NCBI GenBank assembly: GCA_024233875.1
Contig: JACKPB010000004.1
Span: 124,001 to 188,000, forward strand
Reading direction: 5' to 3'
Length of the DNA stretch: 64,000 nucleotides
Source of the DNA: Leptospiraceae bacterium
GTDB taxonomy: Bacteria > Spirochaetota > Leptospiria > Leptospirales > Leptospiraceae
Numbering within the stretch: the stretch's first letter is position 1; every line of letters starts with the position of its first letter. The notes beneath the pieces were generated by a model. That model had not been told where the DNA came from and made no database searches. It was given only the letters and a program-made list of their open reading frames with translations. A program made the translations under genes and the position numbers. Shown here in pieces: positions 59,076-64,000 of this stretch.

Positions 59076-60737
59076 ATGGAAGATATTTACTCAACCTTGA
59101 AAAATCCACTGAAAGATCTGGCTGAAAGCAAAGAAACCAAGCCGGCGAAAAAAACAGGAATTTATGAAGAATCCATTAAGATGGGAGCAGAACTCCAAAC
59201 CAAATCCCACCAGGGAGGAGGAGTTGATAGGATCCTAGTTCAACACTCTAAAGACCGTATGACGGTTTGGGAAAGGATCAAAGTTCTCACCAAAGAAGAA
59301 CCCAATATTATGTACCAAAACTGGGGACCCGCCCTGGATGGAGCCTCCTTAGTTACAGGAATCTTAAATATAAATGGAAGAGATGTTGCAATCTACGGAC
59401 ACGATTTTACTCTACGTGCCGGAACAATGGATGCAACCAATGGAAACAAACTTGCCCGTTTGATTTATATGGCAGGCGAACACGGTATACCCCTGATCGG
59501 TATGAATGACTCCGCAGGTGCATTCGTTCCCGCAGGTGTGGGTGGTCTGGATGGATACAGTGAAGCCTTTACAGCACTCAGAAAAATCAGCGGACTGGTT
59601 CCGAGCATCATGCTTATGTTCGGTTACAATGCAGGGGGTGGATCCTACCTCCCCAGACAGGGATCTTTCATGATCCAGTGTGAAAATACATTTTTCGGAC
59701 TAACCGGTCCGGATGTTGTGAAGTCAGTACTTGGGGAAGACATCAGTGCTGAAGATTTGGGGGGACCCAAAGTCCATGGAAAAAGTGGTGTGGTAGATAT
59801 TGTCACTCCCGATGAATTGGGTTCTTTGAAGACCTGCCTTCGACTTCTATCCTATCTACCCGATAGCAATAAAGTTGCTCCTTCTTTCTTTCCTACCAGT
59901 GATCCTCTGGATCGATACATTTTTGAAGAAGACATTCTTTTTAGAAAGACATTCAATGCCCCAACTGGAATGAACACTCCTTTCGACATCACTCTGTACC
60001 TCCAAAACATTTGTGATCACGGAGCATTTTTTGAAATTCAATCTCAGAGAGCCAGAAACCTGGTGACTGCCTTCGGAAGATTGGGAGGACATGTCGTCGG
60101 ATTCATCGCTAACAACTCTGCGGTTAGTTCCGGTCAGATTGATATTGACGCAGCCAGAAAAGGAACCAGATTTGTTCGTTTCTGTAATGTTTATAATATT
60201 CCTATGATCTTCCTTGAAGATACAACAGGATTCCTTCCCGGAAAAGAACAGGAACATGGAGGAATTGTCGAAGAAGGTAGAAAACTTCTTGATTCCATCA
60301 TAGACCTGAGAACTCCAAGAATGACCCTGATTATCAGGAATGCTTTCGGTGGTGCTTATGCAACCTGGAACTCCTACCACACAGGTGCTGATCTGGTCTT
60401 CACTCTTCCAACAGCGAGAATCGCGGTGATGGGACCTGCTGGAAAAGATTTTATCTACAAATCAGAATTGCAGGCTTTGAACAAAACCTATTCTGAAAAT
60501 GTAAAGAAAGGAATGCCTGAAGCAGAAGCCAAAAAGATCAAAGATGTTGGTCTTGCAGAGCTTTCCCTGCGTTACGAGAGAGAACTTATGAACCCCAAAG
60601 AAGCACTTTCATTGGGATCTGTATCCAGTGTGATCATGCCCGGATACACAAGAAAAGTTCTTTCTGAAAACTTAAATTACTTAATGAGACATTATACTCC
60701 GCAACCAATGGGTGGAGTTCAAAGGGAGTTTGAATAA
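59076..60737 (+). CDS. acyl-CoA carboxylase, carboxyltransferase (beta) subunit
   Basis: A 553-residue carboxyltransferase of the acetyl/propionyl/methylcrotonyl-CoA type, which moves carboxyl groups from biotin to an acyl-CoA. Two crotonase-like halves are recognisable. The N-terminal half contains GHDFTLRAGTMDATNG, GMNDSAGAFVPAGVGGLDG and AGGGSYLPRQGSF. The C-terminal half contains FLEDTTGFLPGKEQEHGG and IRNAFGGAYATW. Chain length fits the PccB/MccB type rather than AccD. AGAGAGAAAC precedes the ATG. The biotin carboxylase gene follows after two bases, so both form one enzyme. The acyl substrate cannot be fixed from sequence. Confidence 0.9.
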   Translation: MEDIYSTLKNPLKDLAESKETKPAKKTGIYEESIKMGAELQTKSHQGGGVDRILVQHSKDRMTVWERIKVLTKEEPNIMYQNWGPALDGASLVTGILNINGRDVAIYGHDFTLRAGTMDATNGNKLARLIYMAGEHGIPLIGMNDSAGAFVPAGVGGLDGYSEAFTALRKISGLVPSIMLMFGYNAGGGSYLPRQGSFMIQCENTFFGLTGPDVVKSVLGEDISAEDLGGPKVHGKSGVVDIVTPDELGSLKTCLRLLSYLPDSNKVAPSFFPTSDPLDRYIFEEDILFRKTFNAPTGMNTPFDITLYLQNICDHGAFFEIQSQRARNLVTAFGRLGGHVVGFIANNSAVSSGQIDIDAARKGTRFVRFCNVYNIPMIFLEDTTGFLPGKEQEHGGIVEEGRKLLDSIIDLRTPRMTLIIRNAFGGAYATWNSYHTGADLVFTLPTARIAVMGPAGKDFIYKSELQALNKTYSENVKKGMPEAEAKKIKDVGLAELSLRYERELMNPKEALSLGSVSSVIMPGYTRKVLSENLNYLMRHYTPQPMGGVQREFE

Positions 60738-60739
60738 GA

Positions 60740-63487
60740 ATGTTTGATTCAAAATACAATAAAATGAAATTTAGCGAATCCGGTTCAGAATGGATCAAGA
60801 GCTTCTCTCTCGAAAGCATCAAATGTTTGATCGTTTGCCGGGGACCTGTTAGAAAAGAAGCAATGGATGTATTTGATGAAATTGGAATCAAAGAATACGG
60901 AATCCTTCTTTCAGAAAAAGATTCAGTCGTGTATCCGAATGCTCTGGCTCCCGAACTGAGAGGATTCAAATTCAAAAACAATATCCATAGAGTTCCCGAC
61001 TATATGGGAGCAACCAAAGAAGAAAAAGCAGAACGTATAGAAGAGATCATAGACATAGCCAAATCAAATGGTTACACTCATCTATTTGCGGGTTACGGTT
61101 TCATGGCAGAAGACTCTGAATTCATTGAAGCCATCGAAGAATCCGGCCTCACGTTTATGGGACCTTCTTCCAGTGTAGCAAAACAGGCTGGAGCCAAGGA
61201 TGAAGCTAAGAAATTAGCCCGTAGTCTAGACGTGTCTGTGACTCCCGGGGTGGACAACATCACTGCTCTCGCTCTTCTTAGAAAAGTCAAAGATCAAGCA
61301 GGTCTCGAAAAACTAGCCAAAGAGAAAAATTTAAAATTCACTTACAATTCCAAAGTAACTCTGGAAGACAATTCCGAGAATCTCCTTCAGGCATCTTATG
61401 AAGCAGGAATTGATATCGTTTCCATTGAAGATCTGCAAATAGAAGCTGAATTTCAGACAGATGAAATTTGGAAAAAGTATCCTTCCAACCGAATTCGATT
61501 CAAGTACATCGGTGGTGGGGGTGGAAAAGGGCAGAGAGTCATTTCTGAAAAGAAAGAAGTGAAAGCAGCTGTTCAGGAAATTATTTCCGAATCCAAAGTG
61601 ACCAGTGAAGGTTCCAATCGAAACTTTCTGGTTGAGTTGAACATTGAAAATACCCGCCACAATGAAATTCAATTGATTGGAAATGGTGAGTGGTGTCTTT
61701 CCCTCGGTGGACGGGATTGTTCTCTCCAGATGCATGAGCAGAAACTTCTTGAACTTTCTTATACTGTTGAGTTGTTTGAAGAAGAACTCAAAGTACATTC
61801 CGACAATCCCGAAAAGGTAGCTGTCTTAAAAGAAGATCTGAAAGTTTTGAAAGAGATGGAAGAACAATCAGAGAGATTCGGAAAAGCTGTAAGTTTGAAC
61901 AGTGTCTCAACCTTCGAATCAATTGTGGATGAGAACAACCACTTCTTCATGGAAATGAACACCAGAATTCAGGTGGAGCACCGTGTGACAGAAATGGCAT
62001 ACAAGCTCAAATTCACCAATCCAAACGATAAAAATGAATTCTTTTATGTTGAGAGTTTGATCGAAGCTATGGCTTTACTTTCTCTTCATGGAAAGCGTGT
62101 TCCCAAACCGGAAAGAGTTTTACGAAATATCGCCGGTGGAGAGGCCCGTATCAATGCCACCAATCAAAGTTTGCAACCCCACGCAGGTGGACTGATCCAG
62201 ACTTGGTCTCCTCCAATCGAATATGAAATCAGAGATGATCAGGGTATTGGGATTAAAAATCCGGACACTGGAATCTTCATTCACTATAGATTGGCCGGGG
62301 CTTATGATTCCAATATAGCACTCATTGTTACTTATGGAAAATCCAGAAAAGAAAATTTAGAAAGACTGGCAAATATTATCAAAGTAACAGAGCTGAGAGG
62401 TAATGATCTTCAGACCAATATGCCGGTTCATTACGGGCTCATCAACTGGATTCTCGGAAAGGACCCAATGTTCAAGCCCAATACCAGATTCATGCAATCT
62501 TATCTGGCGGCAGTAGGTTCTGTTGCGGGAATACTTTCAAATATTGATCTCGATCTGTATGTGAAAAATCTGGTCAAAGCCAGTGATCCTGCTATGTCCA
62601 AGATTTTGAATCGAAAGTTCACTTATTTGGTTCGACCACTGAGATCCATCCTCAACAGTCCTCATGAACTGGCGGGATTCTTGGGTTATCATTTGAATAA
62701 GTCCTGGAAGATGGAAGGCAATAAAGTTGTTTTCCTTCGAAATCCTGTTCACATTCTAAATGATCTCTATATTTATATGGATATGGAAGAAACCGAGTCA
62801 AAGATGCCAAGTGATCAGATCTGGAGTCATGATGCTGAAATTCACAATGAAGCATTGGATTTTTATAAGTCTATGGCAGAAATGACCGGTAAGTCTGATT
62901 CTGAAGTTCTTTCTATTTTGAACTCAGGTAAAAATCCGGATTCTGCAAAGTTTTCTGATGATTTATGGAAGAAATGTCTGGCTTCTCACAAAGCTTTCCA
63001 AACCGGTCTGGAGATCCTTAAAATTCTTCCTGCTGTTGGAGAGAAATCCGGCTTCCATAAATTGGATGTGGATTCAAAATTGAATGCTATCGTTCCTGAA
63101 GAATTTTCCGATTCGGCAAAAATTAAGGAACTGGTGAAGGCACTCAATCCACCTCCAAAAGCAAAATCGGATGAGATCGTGGCACCTATGGGTGGTATGT
63201 ACTATTCCAAGGAAGCACCGAATCTTCCGGCATTGATCAACGAAGGTGATAAATTCGTTGCAGGTCAACCTCTGTTTATCATTGAAGTTATGAAAATGTT
63301 TAACAAAGTATCCGCACCTTTCAGCGGGACAGTTGTAAAAAATCTGATGACTGATTCGGATGGAAAGATTGTTTCGAAAGGACAAACCATTTTCAAGGTT
63401 CAACCTGATGAAATTATGAAAGAAGAATCACCGGCAGAAATCAAAGAAAGGAAAACAAAAATAACAAACGAATTGTTTTCTTACTGA
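60740..63487 (+). CDS. biotin carboxylase and biotin carboxyl carrier fusion, unusual architecture
   Basis: A 915-residue protein. An N-terminal biotin carboxylase domain (1 to about 500) has a Gly-rich ATP loop YIGGGGGKGQRV, near 256-266, and the catalytic strand FFMEMNTRIQVEHRVTEM. Relative to AccC it carries extra sequence of about 60 residues before the Gly-rich loop (about 178-250) and about 40 residues near 343-385. The CSxQRRHQK motif is altered to CSLQMHEQK. A linker domain leads to the C-terminal biotinyl domain with FIIEVMKMFNK, the biotin attachment site being Lys852. It would carboxylate biotin using bicarbonate and ATP and pass it to the upstream carboxyltransferase. A terminator-like hairpin follows. 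Confidence 0.87.
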   Translation: MFDSKYNKMKFSESGSEWIKSFSLESIKCLIVCRGPVRKEAMDVFDEIGIKEYGILLSEKDSVVYPNALAPELRGFKFKNNIHRVPDYMGATKEEKAERIEEIIDIAKSNGYTHLFAGYGFMAEDSEFIEAIEESGLTFMGPSSSVAKQAGAKDEAKKLARSLDVSVTPGVDNITALALLRKVKDQAGLEKLAKEKNLKFTYNSKVTLEDNSENLLQASYEAGIDIVSIEDLQIEAEFQTDEIWKKYPSNRIRFKYIGGGGGKGQRVISEKKEVKAAVQEIISESKVTSEGSNRNFLVELNIENTRHNEIQLIGNGEWCLSLGGRDCSLQMHEQKLLELSYTVELFEEELKVHSDNPEKVAVLKEDLKVLKEMEEQSERFGKAVSLNSVSTFESIVDENNHFFMEMNTRIQVEHRVTEMAYKLKFTNPNDKNEFFYVESLIEAMALLSLHGKRVPKPERVLRNIAGGEARINATNQSLQPHAGGLIQTWSPPIEYEIRDDQGIGIKNPDTGIFIHYRLAGAYDSNIALIVTYGKSRKENLERLANIIKVTELRGNDLQTNMPVHYGLINWILGKDPMFKPNTRFMQSYLAAVGSVAGILSNIDLDLYVKNLVKASDPAMSKILNRKFTYLVRPLRSILNSPHELAGFLGYHLNKSWKMEGNKVVFLRNPVHILNDLYIYMDMEETESKMPSDQIWSHDAEIHNEALDFYKSMAEMTGKSDSEVLSILNSGKNPDSAKFSDDLWKKCLASHKAFQTGLEILKILPAVGEKSGFHKLDVDSKLNAIVPEEFSDSAKIKELVKALNPPPKAKSDEIVAPMGGMYYSKEAPNLPALINEGDKFVAGQPLFIIEVMKMFNKVSAPFSGTVVKNLMTDSDGKIVSKGQTIFKVQPDEIMKEESPAEIKERKTKITNELFSY

Positions 63488-63506
63488 GGTTTTTTCATAT
63501 GGTAAA

Positions 63507-63548
63507 AAAAAATAGTTTTTTATGTAGATTCATAGAAAACTATTTTTT
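63507..63548 (+). terminator. AT-rich terminator-like hairpin after the carboxylase operon
   Basis: AAAAAATAGTTTT (63507-63519) pairs with AAAACTATTTTTT (63536-63548) in a 13-bp stem with a 16-nt loop; the right arm ends in T. It separates the carboxylase operon from the cytochrome gene and could act in both directions. Confidence 0.6.
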
Positions 63549-63601
63549 AAAATTAAAGTAAGAAACTACGTTTGGATAGAAATACAAGGACTTGACTTCG
63601 A

Positions 63602-64000
63602 ATGAACGTACAGGCAATTAAGATAACACTACCCCTCATCGTAATGGGGGGGTTGGCATACCTACTATTTTCACCATCTAAATATGTTGGATATGCACCC
63701 GACCAACCCATTCCTTTTAATCATAAGCTACATGCAGGTGATAATAAGATAGACTGTAGATACTGTCATACAGCTGTTGAAAAATCAGCTCATGCTAGTG
63801 TTCCGCCATCCTCTACCTGCATGAACTGTCATGGCCAGGGTGTTGCTTCAGGTCGCCCCGATGTAGAGAGATTGAAAAAGTATCACAATGAAAAGAAGCC
63901 TATTCAATGGATTAAAGTCCATGACCAGCCTGATTTTGTATTTTTTAACCACTCACGCCACATCGCCCGTGGGGTTGATTGTTCAAAATGTCACGGCAAT
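63602..64000 (+). CDS. multihaem c-type cytochrome, ActA-like subunit of alternative complex III (3' truncated by window)
   Basis: The visible 133 residues begin with an N-terminal hydrophobic anchor (about 6-23), followed by PIPFNHKLHAGDNKIDCRYCH. Three CxxCH haem sites are visible: CRYCH, CMNCH and CSKCH. The repeated pattern of FNHKLHAG, VPPSSTCMNCH and FFNHSRHIARGVDCSKCHG matches the pentahaem ActA subunit of the quinol-oxidising alternative complex III. The reading frame continues past the right edge. The ATG has AAGGA about twelve bases upstream. ActB and further subunits would be expected just outside the window. Confidence 0.85.
   Translation, partial: MNVQAIKITLPLIVMGGLAYLLFSPSKYVGYAPDQPIPFNHKLHAGDNKIDCRYCHTAVEKSAHASVPPSSTCMNCHGQGVASGRPDVERLKKYHNEKKPIQWIKVHDQPDFVFFNHSRHIARGVDCSKCHGN

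Overview
The window looks like chromosomal DNA of a spirochaete of the order Leptospirales, most likely a Leptospira or close relative. The evidence is a tandem pair of periplasmic flagellar sheath genes (flaA2-flaA1), a spirochaete-type GreA fused to a long TPR region, an RpoB carrying the Asn at the rifampicin-pocket position known from spirochaetes, and a moderately AT-rich base composition. Genes for heptose and Kdo transfer (hldD, waaA) show an LPS-bearing outer membrane, which fits Leptospira and argues against Borrelia or Treponema. I see no CRISPR array, phage, intact insertion sequence, rRNA or plasmid feature.

Layout. 1-3.2 kb (minus): a tightly coupled five-gene set with a ParB-like domain protein, an unknown membrane protein, a UbiA-family prenyltransferase, a thioredoxin-like protein and a partial gene. 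3.3-5.9 kb: a YCII-domain protein, then metK with a C-terminal transketolase half. 5.9-8.1 kb: a 394-nt leader with a sigma-28-like promoter, then flaA2-flaA1 and a strong terminator. 8.3-11.1 kb: TPR-GreA. 11.1-19.4 kb: a WD40-like lipoprotein, a convergent unit of an EAL response regulator plus a glycoside hydrolase, about 1 kb of non-coding DNA with degenerate repeats, and a large PAS/GAF histidine kinase. 19.4-24.6 kb (minus): aspS-phoH-pgpH, joined by stop/start overlaps. 24.7-29.3 kb: a small ORF broken by one stop, a 631-residue unknown protein, a DUF255 thioredoxin-fold protein and a small membrane protein. 29.3-31.8 kb (minus): hldD, a lone GHKL ATPase and a family 2 glycosyltransferase. 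32.0-35.1 kb: a HAD hydrolase and a membrane PP2C/SpoIIE phosphatase.

35.1-47.6 kb is the core gene-expression cluster: tRNA-Thr, tRNA-Trp, secE, nusG, rplK, rplA, rplJ, rplL, rpoB, rpoC, rpsL, rpsG. It ends in a UUCG-loop terminator, with fusA and tuf absent. 47.7-51.9 kb (minus): waaA-nadE-dinB, each overlapping the next by four bases. 52.0-58.3 kb: a membrane Fe-S oxidoreductase, a protein with three Myb/SANT-like repeats next to a diguanylate cyclase, a PlsC-like acyltransferase and an isoprenylcysteine-methyltransferase-like protein. 59.1-63.5 kb: a two-gene biotin-dependent acyl-CoA carboxylase. The right edge enters a multihaem cytochrome like ActA of alternative complex III.

Most of the window is conserved housekeeping DNA. 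The points most worth a second look are the flaA leader, the two broken or frameshifted small ORFs (24.8 kb and 38.2-38.6 kb), the triple Myb-like protein, the degenerate repeats near 15.0-15.5 kb, the unusual biotin carboxylase and the acidic RpoC tail. Starts were moved downstream of the longest ORF where a ribosome binding site, a family-typical N-terminus or a stop/start overlap supported it.
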